34,281 nucleotides of DNA from Treponema sp. CETP13 (GTDB lineage: Bacteria > Spirochaetota > Spirochaetia > Treponematales > Treponemataceae): positions 139,365-173,645 of the forward strand of contig MLPZ01000002.1 of assembly GCA_001885315.1 (NCBI GenBank), read 5' to 3'. Of the stretch, positions 17,584 to 26,317 are shown one piece after another. A program made the translations under genes and the position numbers. Every line of letters begins with the position of its first letter. The first letter of the stretch is position 1. Under the pieces are notes generated by a model. It did not search any database and was not told the DNA's origin. It was given only the letters and a program-made list of their open reading frames with translations.

Positions 17584-18009
17584 ATGAAAAAGATTAGTAT
17601 GTTACTAATTGCTTTGGCTTTGGTTTTGGGTTTTACTGCTTGTTCTGCAATGAAAGATGGTACTTATACTGCAAAAGCAGCTGATTTTGATGAACATGGT
17701 TATATGGAGCAGGTAACTGTTACTATTGATAGCGGAAAAATTACTGATGTAAGTATTGATGCTATGACCGCTGATGGTGAAAAAAAATCAGAGGCATCAA
17801 AAGAAGGAACTTACGATATGTCAATTGCTGGTGCACAATGGCCTTGGCACGAACAAGTTGAAAAATTAGAAGCTTATTTGGTTGCTAATCAAGGTTCTAA
17901 GATTGAATCATTTGAAGGTGGCAAGACAGATGCCATTTCTGGTTGTACAATAGCTGTACAAGAAGATATTGAACTTTTTAATGAAGCTGTTGCTCAGGCA
18001 TCAAAATAA
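17584..18009 (+). CDS. Lipoprotein with an FMN-binding-type domain
   Basis: A lipoprotein signal ends at Cys20 (GFTAC, a relaxed spirochaete-type lipobox). The mature part fits the FMN_bind family (PF04205): DGTYTAKAADFDEHG, VTVTIDSGKITDVSID and a C-terminal DAISGCTIAVQ. Families covalently flavinylated by ApbE usually have SGA(T/S)xT; here Ala/Ser is replaced by Cys and the last position is Ala, so covalent FMN attachment is uncertain. It would sit on the periplasmic face of a membrane. It is a single gene with its own promoter and a strong terminator, suggesting high expression. Confidence 0.85.
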   Translation: MKKISMLLIALALVLGFTACSAMKDGTYTAKAADFDEHGYMEQVTVTIDSGKITDVSIDAMTADGEKKSEASKEGTYDMSIAGAQWPWHEQVEKLEAYLVANQGSKIESFEGGKTDAISGCTIAVQEDIELFNEAVAQASK

Positions 18010-18035
18010 GTTAGTGTATTTCTAATTGCATATAA

Positions 18036-18080
18036 AAACCAATTCAAGAAGATAGTTATGTTCTTGAATTGGTTTTTTTT
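18036..18080. terminator. Bidirectional terminator between the FMN-binding lipoprotein and the ABC-F gene
   Basis: A 15-bp stem AAACCAATTCAAGAA (18036-18050) pairs with 18061-18075 around a ten-base loop, followed by T residues to 18080. On the minus strand the same stem is followed by TTTTT. It therefore stops both convergent genes and ends two bases from the minus-strand stop codon. Confidence 0.92.
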
Positions 18081-18081
18081 G

Positions 18082-20061
18082 TTAGTTGTGTTTTAAATTT
18101 CCCAGCTCTTCCCATCTTGCATACTGTGTTTCAAGTTCTGAAGTGAGTTTTCCATATTCTTTACTTAATTCTCTTAATTTATTAGGATCTATTTCTCTTC
18201 CACTCATAAGTTTTTCGAGTTCTTCTTTTCTATCTTCAGCTTCAAAAATTGTTTCCTCGAGTTTTTCAAACTCACGTTCTTCTTTAAATGTTCTTCGTCT
18301 TTGTTCAATAGTATTTTTTGTAGCTTCAATTTCATTTTCTGATATCTGATGTTTAATTTCTTGTTCTTTTTGTATTGCTTGCTTTTCTTTTTGTGCTAAG
18401 AGAGCTTCTTTTTTTTGTTCTTTACGAAATTCAAGATATTCCGAGCATTTTCCAACATATTTGCTAACTGTTCCATCATCTTCCAATATAAACAATGTCT
18501 CTGCAACCTTATCCATAAAGAAACGGTCATGACTAACAATAAGCAAGCATCCTTTGTATCCTGTTAAAAAACTTTCAAGAATGTTCATAGTAAAAATATC
18601 AAAATCGTTAGTGGGTTCATCTAATACCAAAAAATTAGGATTGCTCATTAATAGTTTTATAAGATAGACTCTTTTTCGTTCTCCGCCAGATAAACTTACT
18701 AATGGAGAATACAGTATTTTGCCTACAAATCCAAAACGTTCTAACATTCGAGGAGCCCCAATTGTTTTTCCGTCGCTCATAGTTATATTCTCTGCAGTTT
18801 CTTGAATATATTCTAAAACACTCAGGTTTAAATCCTTAAAAGTCGGATTTTGCTCATAGTAAGCAATCTTTGTATTTTTTCCCATTATAATTTCACCATT
18901 ATCAGCGTCCAGTTTCCCGCAGATAATATTTAAAAGCGTTGATTTTCCTGTTCCGTTATCTCCAAAAATTCCAATCTTTTCACCTTTGGTAAATGTGTAT
19001 GTAAAATCTTTAAGAACATGAGCTTTTGTGTCTCCATTTCCTTTTATGTAAGATTTTGCTATGTTTTTTATTTCAAGAACTTTTCCACCTAGACGGCGGC
19101 CATTAACTTCAAACTCAAATTTTTCAGTATCTTTAAATTTCTCATGTTCCATCATTCCGTGAATTTTATCGATACGAGATCGAGATTTTCCTGCACGTGC
19201 ACAAGGGCCTCGTAAAAGCCATTCTCTTTCAGTCCGTAAAACTGATTCAATCCTGCGATCGGTGTTTTGTGCAATTTCATTTTCTATTTCTTTTTTTTCA
19301 AGGTAAGTAGAATAATTGCCAACATATAAATTAATTTTTTTGTTTTCTAATTCATAGATGTGATTGCAAACAGCGTCTAAAAAATACCGATCATGAGTTA
19401 CCATTAAAACAGATCTTTTTGTGTTTGCAAGATATTCTTGAAGCCAGTTTATAGTTGTAATATCCAAATGATTAGTAGGTTCATCAAGTAACAAGAGTTT
19501 TGAATCTTCTACAAGAACTTGTGCAAGAGCAACTTTTTTTTTCATTCCTCCAGAAAGTTCTTTCATTTTTCGATTTAAGTCAAATATACCAAGTGTGTGT
19601 AATATGGCGGCAACTTCACTTTCATAATTCCATAAATCTTTTTCGGTCATTATTTCACTTAATGCGTTTAGGCGTGCTTCATTTTGGGCTTGTAATTTGT
19701 TATTTGTTTTACTTGTATCTGCAACTAATGTACAAGCTTCTTCGTAGTCACGAATAATGTCTAATTTAGGACTGTCAGAGGAAAAGATATGTTCTTTTAT
19801 AGTATTAGTTGGAACGTATTCTGGAGTCTGAGGCAAAAATGAAAAAAGTTTGCCATTTTCTACTTCGCTTTTATTTAAAACTACGTTGCCATTGTCGGGA
19901 GCAAGGGTTCCTGCAATACAATTAAGCAGGGTTGATTTTCCGGTACCATTTTGTCCAATTAAGGCTACTTTATCGCCGTCATCTAGTCCAAATGTAATGT
20001 TTTCAAATAATGGAGCTTCTCGCCCCATTTTAGTAAGGTTTTTGACTGAAAGGTAATTCAT
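18082..20061 (-). CDS. uup: ABC-F family ATPase, Uup-like
   Basis: Two nucleotide-binding domains in one 659-residue soluble chain, without membrane segments. Walker A motifs are GQNGTGKS and GDNGTGKS; signatures LSGGMKKK and LSGGERKR; Walker B regions LLLLDEPTNHLD and FLVLDEPTNDFD. The linker between domains (LRGPCARAGKSRSRIDK) is like that of Uup, and a long charged coiled coil fills about residues 560-650, as in Uup. ABC-F proteins act on ribosomes or DNA intermediates; the exact target is not shown. No ribosome site is present: an extended -10 (TGA-TACACT, 20068-20073) ends six bases before the ATG. Confidence 0.9.
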   Translation of the reverse strand: MNYLSVKNLTKMGREAPLFENITFGLDDGDKVALIGQNGTGKSTLLNCIAGTLAPDNGNVVLNKSEVENGKLFSFLPQTPEYVPTNTIKEHIFSSDSPKLDIIRDYEEACTLVADTSKTNNKLQAQNEARLNALSEIMTEKDLWNYESEVAAILHTLGIFDLNRKMKELSGGMKKKVALAQVLVEDSKLLLLDEPTNHLDITTINWLQEYLANTKRSVLMVTHDRYFLDAVCNHIYELENKKINLYVGNYSTYLEKKEIENEIAQNTDRRIESVLRTEREWLLRGPCARAGKSRSRIDKIHGMMEHEKFKDTEKFEFEVNGRRLGGKVLEIKNIAKSYIKGNGDTKAHVLKDFTYTFTKGEKIGIFGDNGTGKSTLLNIICGKLDADNGEIIMGKNTKIAYYEQNPTFKDLNLSVLEYIQETAENITMSDGKTIGAPRMLERFGFVGKILYSPLVSLSGGERKRVYLIKLLMSNPNFLVLDEPTNDFDIFTMNILESFLTGYKGCLLIVSHDRFFMDKVAETLFILEDDGTVSKYVGKCSEYLEFRKEQKKEALLAQKEKQAIQKEQEIKHQISENEIEATKNTIEQRRRTFKEEREFEKLEETIFEAEDRKEELEKLMSGREIDPNKLRELSKEYGKLTSELETQYARWEELGNLKHN

Positions 20062-20067
20062 AAGGCG

Positions 20068-20073
20068 AGTGTA
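20068..20073 (-). promoter_or_regulatory. Extended -10 element for leaderless ABC-F mRNA
   Basis: On the minus strand, TG, one base, TACACT, six bases (CTCGCC-type, no purine-rich site), then ATG at 20061. The geometry is the same as at era. Confidence 0.55.
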
Positions 20074-20168
20074 TCATGTAATGAAAAAAAATTCTTGTGT
20101 ATAAAGCCCTGCCGGTTTTTTATATTGTGTGATATATTTAAAGAGTATTTTAGTCTTTGGAGGGGTAA

Positions 20169-20591
20169 ATGAAAAGATGGTTGATTTTTTTATTTATGAT
20201 TGTTGGTTTTACAGGTATCTTATGGGGTGAATCATGTTCTGTAAAACTTACAATTTCAAATATTACTGTAGAGAAAGGTACGTTGTATATTTCTGTATAC
20301 AATTCGAAAGAATCTTTTAAAAAAAAGGATTTTTTTGTATTAAAAAAAATACTTGCAACTGCAGAAACGCAGAATATAACAATTGAAGTTCCTTATGGAG
20401 AGTATGTTTTTTCTTTGTTTCAAGATGAAAATAGTAATGGAAAATTAGATACAAAAATTTTTGGGATTCCAAAAGAAAAAGTTGGTATAAGCAATTACAA
20501 CGGTAAAGGAATACCAGGTGGATTTGATAGTTTAAAATTAGCTATCAATACTCCTTTTGTAACTATTCCGATTAAATTAACTGAGATTTAA
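20169..20591 (+). CDS. Secreted DUF2141 family protein
   Basis: A signal peptide (about 1-20, ending near LWGES) precedes a beta-rich domain of the DUF2141 type (PF09912). The diagnostic blocks are GTLYISVYNSKESF, the central FQDENSNGKLDTKIFGIPKE and the later YNGKGIPGGFDS. The DxNxNGxLD stretch looks like a calcium-binding loop. Function is unknown; it is predicted in the periplasm or outer envelope. GGAGGGG precedes the ATG by a few bases. Length 140 is normal. Confidence 0.88.
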   Translation: MKRWLIFLFMIVGFTGILWGESCSVKLTISNITVEKGTLYISVYNSKESFKKKDFFVLKKILATAETQNITIEVPYGEYVFSLFQDENSNGKLDTKIFGIPKEKVGISNYNGKGIPGGFDSLKLAINTPFVTIPIKLTEI

Positions 20592-20623
20592 AAGCTCCTC
20601 TTTTATAATTATCTGAAAAAAAT

Positions 20624-20629
20624 TATACT
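20624..20629 (+). promoter_or_regulatory. -10 element (TATACT) for leaderless dCMP deaminase mRNA
   Basis: TATACT ends seven bases before the ATG at 20637 with no ribosome site. The -35 region is weak. Confidence 0.6.
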
Positions 20630-20636
20630 TTAACAT

Positions 20637-21125
20637 ATGGAAAGACGTGATAAAAATAATTACTATTTAGATTTGGCAGAACAGGTATTACAACGAGGTA
20701 CTTGTCTTAGACGTAGCTATGGTGCTGTGATTGTAAATAATGATGAAGTGGTATCAACTGGTTATAATGGAGCCCCACGTGGTCGCAAAAATTGTATTGA
20801 TCTTGGATATTGCCGTCGTCAAAAACTCAACGTTCCTCGAGGTCAAATGTATGAACTTTGTCGCTCTGTTCATGCGGAGCAAAATGCAATTATAAGTGCA
20901 TCAAGAAAAGATATGATGGGAGCAACTTTATATCTGGTTGGAACTGAACGTGCCTCTGGTGAATATGTAAAAGATGCTAATTGTTGCACTATTTGTAAAC
21001 GAATGGTAATCAATGCAGGAATAGAAACCGTGTATGTTCGTGATGATAAAGACAATTTTAGAAAAATTGCAGTTCAAGACTGGATAGATGATGATGATAC
21101 ATTATCAGATGAACTAGGTTATTAA
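20637..21125 (+). CDS. Deoxycytidylate (dCMP) deaminase family protein
   Basis: A zinc-dependent cytidine-deaminase-fold enzyme converting dCMP to dUMP for thymidylate synthesis. The catalytic HAE is in SVHAEQNAI, and the two zinc cysteines in NCCTICKRM. The early zinc-region block LRRSYGAVIVNNDEVVSTGYNG and GAPRGRKNC are typical of dCMP deaminases, as in ComEB. Length 162 is usual. Single gene with its own promoter; the next gene begins 105 bases later. Confidence 0.9.
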   Translation: MERRDKNNYYLDLAEQVLQRGTCLRRSYGAVIVNNDEVVSTGYNGAPRGRKNCIDLGYCRRQKLNVPRGQMYELCRSVHAEQNAIISASRKDMMGATLYLVGTERASGEYVKDANCCTICKRMVINAGIETVYVRDDKDNFRKIAVQDWIDDDDTLSDELGY

Positions 21126-21218
21126 GAAGAACAAAGTAAACTAAATAATACACAGAAAATATGAAATTTGTTATATTTTTGCGTACTTTTAGTTCTTTTC
21201 TGTTGTAAAGTTGTGTAC

Positions 21219-21224
21219 TATACT
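21219..21224 (+). promoter_or_regulatory. -10 element (TATACT) for leaderless GH13 gene
   Basis: TATACT ends six bases (ACTTTT) before the ATG at 21231, with no Shine-Dalgarno sequence. It supports the 21231 start over the in-frame start at 21168, which would place the promoter inside the gene. Confidence 0.65.
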
Positions 21225-21230
21225 ACTTTT

Positions 21231-23102
21231 ATGAATTTTAGCGCAATTGAACATATTCCCTATGATAATTATTGTTATCCACTTAATACTAGTGATCTTG
21301 TTATTAATATAAAAACAGGGAAAGACATTTCTAAGGTTTTTTTAATAGAAGGAGATCCTTTTACTGGTGGCATAATGGGGGGAAATTGGAAATGGACCGG
21401 TACACGAACCCAAATAGTAGAGAAAACTGAATTACAACGACATTTTTGGTGGTCGATTATTATAAAACCCGAATTTAAAAGGGTGAAATACTATTTTGAA
21501 ATTCATGGTAATAAAGATACTTCAAGTAATAATGAAAACGTTTATTATTATCTCGAAGGAGGTTTTTATTCTAAAGATGAATTTAATGCAATTAAGGGGA
21601 TGCAACCTTTTTTCTTTTTCCCGTGGATGAATCCTGCTGATATAAATACAACGCCCGACTGGCCTAATGAGACGGTATGGTATCAGATCTTTCCTGAGAG
21701 ATTTTGTAATGGAAATCCTAAAATTAATTCATCAAAGGTTATTCCTTGGGCAAAACCCGATCAAAAAGTAGAGAATAACCAAGATTTTGGTGGAGATCTA
21801 CAAGGGATAATAAATAAATTAGATTATCTAAAAGATTTAGGTATTGGTGGTTTATATCTAAATCCTATTAATTATGCTCGCAGCAAACACAAATACGATA
21901 CGATTGATTATCTAAAAATTGATCCTTTTTTTGGTGACGAGTCAAAAATGAAAGAGCTCTGTGACGAAGCTCATAAACGTAATATAAAAATAATGTTAGA
22001 CGGTGTGTTTAATCATTCAGGTTGGGAATTTTTTGCATGGCAAGATGTTCTTAAAAATGGTGAAAAATCAAAATACGCTCACTGGTTTATGGTTAATGAC
22101 TATAGTTTTACAAAAGAAATTACAAAGAAAAATGAAGATGGAATGTTAATACCTTCTCGTTTTCCCTCAATAAAAAGAAAAGGTTATGCCCAAAAAAATA
22201 AATATTATGCATTTGCTTTTGCAGATTTTATGCCAAAACTGAATACAAATAATCCAGAGGTTATAAAATATCTTTTATATGTTTGTGAAACATGGGTAAA
22301 ACAATATGACATAGATGCTCTAAGGTTAGATGTTGCAAATGAGATTTCTCATAAATTTTGTAAAGAGCTACAAACAAAGATGCGTGAACTTAAGAGTGAC
22401 TTTTATATTGTTGGAGAGATCTGGCATAATTCCTTACCTTGGTTACGAGGGGATGAATTTGATTCTGTGATGAATTATCCACTTACACAAGGTATAAAAA
22501 GTTTTTGGGAGCAAAATGAGCTTTCTGTAGTTGATTTAGAGTATTCTATAAATCGTTGTTACACGATGTATATGAAACAAACAAATAAAGTTTTGTTTAA
22601 TTTAATGGATTCGCATGATACAGCTCGTTTGGTTACAGAGTGTGGTAGTCGTGAAAAAGCGCTTCAGCAATTTGCATTTATGTTTGGCATGAATGGATCA
22701 GCCTGTATTTATTATGGAACAGAATGTTTACTTGAAGGGGGGCATGATCCTGACTGTCGCCGTTGTATGCCTTGGAATGAATTAGAGGCTGGTAAATATG
22801 ATGAAATAATTGCTTTTTTTAAGAAAATTATAGAACTGCGTTTAACCTATTCTGCTATGAGAAATGGAAAGTTACAGTTTGTGAAACATAAAGGATTTCC
22901 GCGACTTGTGCATATTCGTAAAATTGCAAAAACATCGGATTCTATCGAAATAAAACGAGATACAGGTGAAATACTTGATTTGTATTTTAACTGTGGAGAC
23001 TCTCCTTTTGAGGTCAATCTTGGAAGTTCACAAATAGTACTTCAAAGAGGGTATAATTTTCCTAATTTAAAAATAAATGGATTGATTATTGCAAAAGAAT
23101 AA
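21231..23102 (+). CDS. GH13 maltodextrin hydrolase (cyclomaltodextrinase/neopullulanase-like)
   Basis: A cytoplasmic alpha-glucan hydrolase, 623 residues from the 21231 ATG. An N-terminal beta domain (about 1-135) precedes the barrel, which opens with WYQIFPERFCNG, the signature of the GH13_20 neopullulanase/cyclomaltodextrinase group. Catalytic residues: Asp367 in LRLDVANE, Glu396 in IVGEIWHN and Asp463 in MDSHDTAR; also LDGVFNHSG. An upstream in-frame start (21168) would add a hydrophobic stretch resembling a signal anchor, but this overlaps the promoter and lacks a ribosome site. It probably processes imported maltodextrins and complements glgX-glgP. Confidence 0.9.
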   Translation: MNFSAIEHIPYDNYCYPLNTSDLVINIKTGKDISKVFLIEGDPFTGGIMGGNWKWTGTRTQIVEKTELQRHFWWSIIIKPEFKRVKYYFEIHGNKDTSSNNENVYYYLEGGFYSKDEFNAIKGMQPFFFFPWMNPADINTTPDWPNETVWYQIFPERFCNGNPKINSSKVIPWAKPDQKVENNQDFGGDLQGIINKLDYLKDLGIGGLYLNPINYARSKHKYDTIDYLKIDPFFGDESKMKELCDEAHKRNIKIMLDGVFNHSGWEFFAWQDVLKNGEKSKYAHWFMVNDYSFTKEITKKNEDGMLIPSRFPSIKRKGYAQKNKYYAFAFADFMPKLNTNNPEVIKYLLYVCETWVKQYDIDALRLDVANEISHKFCKELQTKMRELKSDFYIVGEIWHNSLPWLRGDEFDSVMNYPLTQGIKSFWEQNELSVVDLEYSINRCYTMYMKQTNKVLFNLMDSHDTARLVTECGSREKALQQFAFMFGMNGSACIYYGTECLLEGGHDPDCRRCMPWNELEAGKYDEIIAFFKKIIELRLTYSAMRNGKLQFVKHKGFPRLVHIRKIAKTSDSIEIKRDTGEILDLYFNCGDSPFEVNLGSSQIVLQRGYNFPNLKINGLIIAKE

Positions 23103-23140
23103 AAACAGATTCGCTTGAGCAAATTACATTTTTCAGTAAA

Positions 23141-23533
23141 ATGTTTTGCATGTATAAATTCTTTTTTATTTTTTGCTTTGGTGGGTTAGGATGTTTGAGT
23201 CGTTATAGTCTCTCGTCGTTTATTAGTAAAGTTTTTGGAGATGGTTTCCCTTGGGGAACACTAGTAGTAAATGTCCTTGGAGCCTTTATAATTGGTTTTT
23301 TTATGGAAATTACAGCTCAGAATGAACTTATTTCTTCAGATTTACGTTCAGGCCTGACAACTGGATTTCTTGGAGGTCTTACTACGTTTTCTACTTTTAG
23401 TCTTGAGACTTTTTTATTGTTTGACAGTGGTCGCTATGGTGCAGGAATTGCAAATGCAAGTTTAAATGTCGTAATCTGTGTTGTTTTTGCTGGAATTGGT
23501 GTATTTTTAGCACGAAGCCTAAAGAGAGGGTAG
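23141..23533 (+). CDS. crcB: Fluoride channel CrcB/Fluc
   Basis: A four-helix membrane protein of 130 residues that exports fluoride as a dual-topology dimer. Family motifs are present: GGLGCLSRYSLS near the N-terminus (usually GGxxGAxxRY), WGTLVVNVLGAFIIGF, and GFLGGLTTFSTFSLET in helix 3. An alternative ATG at 23150 would remove three residues; neither has a clear ribosome site. No fluoride riboswitch was recognised in the short upstream gap. The HAD phosphatase starts one base after its stop. Confidence 0.92.
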   Translation: MFCMYKFFFIFCFGGLGCLSRYSLSSFISKVFGDGFPWGTLVVNVLGAFIIGFFMEITAQNELISSDLRSGLTTGFLGGLTTFSTFSLETFLLFDSGRYGAGIANASLNVVICVVFAGIGVFLARSLKRG

Positions 23534-23534
23534 T

Positions 23535-24377
23535 ATGACAAAAAAAACAGAGATAGTTATGCCTAAAATAAAACTTTTGTGTTCAGACATAGACGGGACG
23601 CTTCTAAACTCAGAGCATAAAATAAATATTGAAGATAAGCAGACGATTCAGCGAGCATGGAATGAATATCATATTCCTTTTGCTCTTGTGTCGGGACGTT
23701 TTAGATCAGGGGTTACATTTATACAAAAGGAACTTGACATCCCTTGCATTTATTCTTGTTTCAATGGTAATTATGTAGAATGGGAAGGAAAAGTAATAAA
23801 TGATGTTCCCATAAATATTCAAATTATAAAAGATCTTATTCCAATTATTGAAAAAGCGGGATTGGTTCCTGTTGTTTTTGATAAAGATTCTTATTATTTT
23901 AGCGAGCATACTGACTGGTATGATTTACAAGTAAGTGTTTTTAAAACCGAGGGGCACATCAAGCCATGGAAACAGTTTTATACGGAATGGGAAGAAAAAA
24001 AACATTCGGTGTATAAAATATTAGCAAAAGATCACAACCCTCAAAAAATTATAGATTTCGAAAAACAACTAAAATTACTACAGTATCCTGGCATAGAGGT
24101 TGTTCGTTCTTCTCCTTCCATTCTAGAAATTTTACCAGCTGGGACTAGTAAGGCTTCGACACTTTCTCATTTATCTAAATATTTTAATATAAGTACTGAT
24201 TCTATAATGAGTTTTGGTGATTTTATGAATGATTATGAGATGATTAAAGATTGTCCACATGGAGTTGCTATGGGAAATGCTCTTAAAGAATTAAAAGATG
24301 TTGCTTGGTATGTTACAAAATCAAATGATGAAGGTGGTATTGCTCATGCACTTAATAAGTTTGTTTTTTTTGCTTGA
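23535..24377 (+). CDS. Cof-type HAD-superfamily phosphatase
   Basis: A cytoplasmic phosphatase of the HAD IIB (Cof) group, 280 residues. Motif I is CSDIDGTLLNS with nucleophile and acid Asp; motif II VSGR; motif IV GDFMNDYEM. The end AMGNALKELKDVAWYVTKSNDEGG is typical of the family. Substrates are usually sugar phosphates or nucleotides, not predictable here. GAGAGGG (23524-23530) ribosome site supports the 23535 ATG. It follows crcB with a one-base gap, and its stop lies inside the -35 of hprK. Confidence 0.92.
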   Translation: MTKKTEIVMPKIKLLCSDIDGTLLNSEHKINIEDKQTIQRAWNEYHIPFALVSGRFRSGVTFIQKELDIPCIYSCFNGNYVEWEGKVINDVPINIQIIKDLIPIIEKAGLVPVVFDKDSYYFSEHTDWYDLQVSVFKTEGHIKPWKQFYTEWEEKKHSVYKILAKDHNPQKIIDFEKQLKLLQYPGIEVVRSSPSILEILPAGTSKASTLSHLSKYFNISTDSIMSFGDFMNDYEMIKDCPHGVAMGNALKELKDVAWYVTKSNDEGGIAHALNKFVFFA

Positions 24378-24402
24378 AGATAATCCTTGTTGCGTGTATA
24401 GT
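24374..24402 (+). promoter_or_regulatory. Promoter of the hprK operon, predicted leaderless
   Basis: TTGAAG (24374-24379) overlaps the stop codon of the HAD phosphatase gene; after exactly 17 bases comes TATAGT (24397-24402), ending seven bases before the hprK ATG at 24410. No ribosome site is present. Confidence 0.7.
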
Positions 24403-24409
24403 ATTTGAT

Positions 24410-25399
24410 ATGGCAAGTAAAAGTTTTACTGTTCTTGATTTACTAGACCTTGAGCTAAAAGGGCATAACTCTCTTAACCTAAAATGTGTTAGTGGTCGAA
24501 GAGGGCTGTCGCGAAAAATAACTATCCCTGATGTCAATCGGCCAGGTTTAGCATTGTCGGGATTTTATGATTCTTTTGCACATCAGAGAGTCCAACTTTT
24601 TGGGCGTGGTGAAAATGCTTATTTATCTAAAATTATAAAAGAAAAGAATTTAGACACTATTAGACAATTATTTTCGTATTCTATTCCTTGTTGCGTTTTT
24701 ACACATGGGTTTATTCCTCCTAGTGAATTTATCAGTATTTCTGAAGATTCGGGATGCCCAGTATTATTAACAGATTTAGAATCTACAGAGTTCTCAACAC
24801 GTCTTCTACGAGCTTTTTCAGATATTTTTGCACTTAGAAAGAGCATGCATGGTGTTTTTGTCGAAGTATACGGTCTCGGAATTTTAATTTTAGGGAGCTC
24901 TGGTGTTGGTAAAAGCGAGACAGCTCTAGAACTTATAGAGCGAGGTCATCGTTTAGTTGCTGATGATATTGTAGAAATAAGATGTGTAAATGGTAATATG
25001 GTACTAGGTCAAGGACCTAATAAAATGATTAGTCATCATATGGAAATTCGTGGTTTAGGAATTATTAATATTCAACAGCTATATGGTGTAGGAGCTATTA
25101 GAGAACAAAAGCAGGTCCAACTTGTTGTAAAACTTGAAGAATGGGATGCACAAAAGGTTTATGATCGATTAGGAACAGAAGAAAATACCATGGATTTATT
25201 GGGAGTAAAAATTCCAATGTTGGAAATTCCTGTAAAACCAGGAAGAAATATTCCTATTATTCTTGAAACAGCTGCAATGAATGAGAGATTAAAAACAATG
25301 GGTTATTTTTCTGCTAGAGAATTTAACCAGAATGTTTTAAAATGGATAGAAAGTACAGAAGCGGAATCTACCTATTACGGTAATGATGATATATATTGA
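24410..25399 (+). CDS. hprK: HPr kinase/phosphorylase
   Basis: Phosphorylates and dephosphorylates HPr on Ser46, the regulatory site. The N-terminal domain (about 1-130) precedes the kinase domain with P-loop GSSGVGKS (162-169), LIERGHRLVADDIVEI and the HprK signature EIRGLGIINIQQLYG. Starting at 24410 (MASKSFTVLDLLDLEL) gives 329 residues, the family size; the TTG start at 24374 would lie in the -35 box. ptsH follows 34 bases later, so the kinase and its target are cotranscribed. Confidence 0.95.
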   Translation: MASKSFTVLDLLDLELKGHNSLNLKCVSGRRGLSRKITIPDVNRPGLALSGFYDSFAHQRVQLFGRGENAYLSKIIKEKNLDTIRQLFSYSIPCCVFTHGFIPPSEFISISEDSGCPVLLTDLESTEFSTRLLRAFSDIFALRKSMHGVFVEVYGLGILILGSSGVGKSETALELIERGHRLVADDIVEIRCVNGNMVLGQGPNKMISHHMEIRGLGIINIQQLYGVGAIREQKQVQLVVKLEEWDAQKVYDRLGTEENTMDLLGVKIPMLEIPVKPGRNIPIILETAAMNERLKTMGYFSAREFNQNVLKWIESTEAESTYYGNDDIY

Positions 25400-25417
25400 T
25401 AACCGGTGAATCCGGGA

Positions 25418-25433
25418 GTAAGGAGTAACTTAC
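25418..25433 (+). promoter_or_regulatory. Small hairpin enclosing the ptsH ribosome-binding site
   Basis: GTAAG (25418-25422) can pair with CTTAC (25429-25433). The loop and 5' arm contain AAGGAG (25420-25425), and the 3' arm ends at the base before the GTG start. The stem is only five pairs, so any control of ribosome access would be mild. Confidence 0.35.
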
Positions 25434-25700
25434 GTGGCAGAAAAACTTTTAACGGTAAAAAATAGAGCAGGAATTCATGCAAGGCCTGCTGCTTTAATTG
25501 CGCAAACTGCAAATAAATTTGCATCAGAAATACTTCTTGAAAAAGATGATGTAACAGTTAATGCAAAGTCTATTATGGGTGTTATTACTATGGCCGCTGG
25601 CTACAACACCACTCTTACTCTACGAGTGGAAGGGTCAGATGAAAGTGATGCAATTGCTGCAATAAGTGAGTTGTTTGAAAATAAATTTGAGGAAGAGTAA
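25434..25700 (+). CDS. ptsH: Phosphocarrier protein HPr
   Basis: The 88-residue HPr has its phosphorylation sites at canonical numbers: His15 in AGIHARPA and Ser46 in NAKSIMGV, the target of HprK. The start is GTG at 25434 with AAGGAG at 25420-25425. No EI or EII genes are in view, so HPr could serve in regulation rather than sugar transport, but PTS genes could be elsewhere. It lies between hprK and lexA (two-base gap). Confidence 0.96.
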   Translation: MAEKLLTVKNRAGIHARPAALIAQTANKFASEILLEKDDVTVNAKSIMGVITMAAGYNTTLTLRVEGSDESDAIAAISELFENKFEEE

Positions 25701-25702
25701 AA

Positions 25703-26317
25703 ATGAAAGGGTTAACAGATCGCCAACGTGAAGTTCTGAACTTTATCAGTAATTTTACTGAAGAAAATTCATGTCCTCCTACTGTTAGAGAAACTGCATC
25801 CCATTTTTCTATATCCCCAAAAGCCGTTCAAGATCATTTTACCGCATTACGAAAAAAAGGGTATTTATCAGAGGCAAATAATCGTTCTCGTGCATTGCGA
25901 GTTTTAGTCGAAGATCCAACAAATTCTCGACGTAAAAAACTTACCGAAATACCTGTTCTAGGTGTAGTGGCTGCAGGTAAACCTCTTTTTGCAGAAGAAA
26001 ACTTTCAAGAGACTGTTTTTCTTCCGGATACTATGATTCATGGAGTTAACGGTCGGTTTTTTGCTTTGTATGTTCGTGGTGACAGTATGATTGACGCAGG
26101 TATTCTTAATGGTGATTTAGCAGTTATAAAGCAACAAGAGGTTGCAAATAATGGTGAAATTATTGTTGCCCTTATTGAAGATTCTGTGACTTTAAAGCGT
26201 TTTTATCGTGAGAATTCTCGTATACGCCTTCAACCTGAAAATAAAAATTATAATCCTATATACTGCCAAGATATTCGTATTCTTGGTGTGTTATCAAATA
26301 TTATTAGGACTTACTAA
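25703..26317 (+). CDS. lexA: LexA repressor of the SOS response
   Basis: The N-terminal winged helix (about 1-70) has TDRQREVLNFI and the recognition helix region SPKAVQDHFTALRKKGYL. The C-terminal protease part has the Ala91-Gly92 cleavage bond in VVAAGKP, catalytic Ser128 in RGDSMIDAG, and Lys165 in TLKRFYRE. Length 204 is typical. It follows ptsH by two bases with a GAGGA site inside the end of ptsH, and its stop shares a base with the holA ATG (TAATG). It therefore seems to be transcribed from the hprK promoter; no separate promoter or SOS box was recognised. Confidence 0.95.
   Translation: MKGLTDRQREVLNFISNFTEENSCPPTVRETASHFSISPKAVQDHFTALRKKGYLSEANNRSRALRVLVEDPTNSRRKKLTEIPVLGVVAAGKPLFAEENFQETVFLPDTMIHGVNGRFFALYVRGDSMIDAGILNGDLAVIKQQEVANNGEIIVALIEDSVTLKRFYRENSRIRLQPENKNYNPIYCQDIRILGVLSNIIRTY

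Noticed and set aside
23103-23140. Fluoride riboswitch before crcB
   Set aside because: The gap is only 38 bases and lacks the conserved riboswitch core.
25640-25702. LexA operator (SOS box) just upstream of lexA
   Set aside because: No CGAAC-N4-GTTC-like or CTGT-N8-ACAG-like palindrome could be found; the operator sequence for this lineage may differ.
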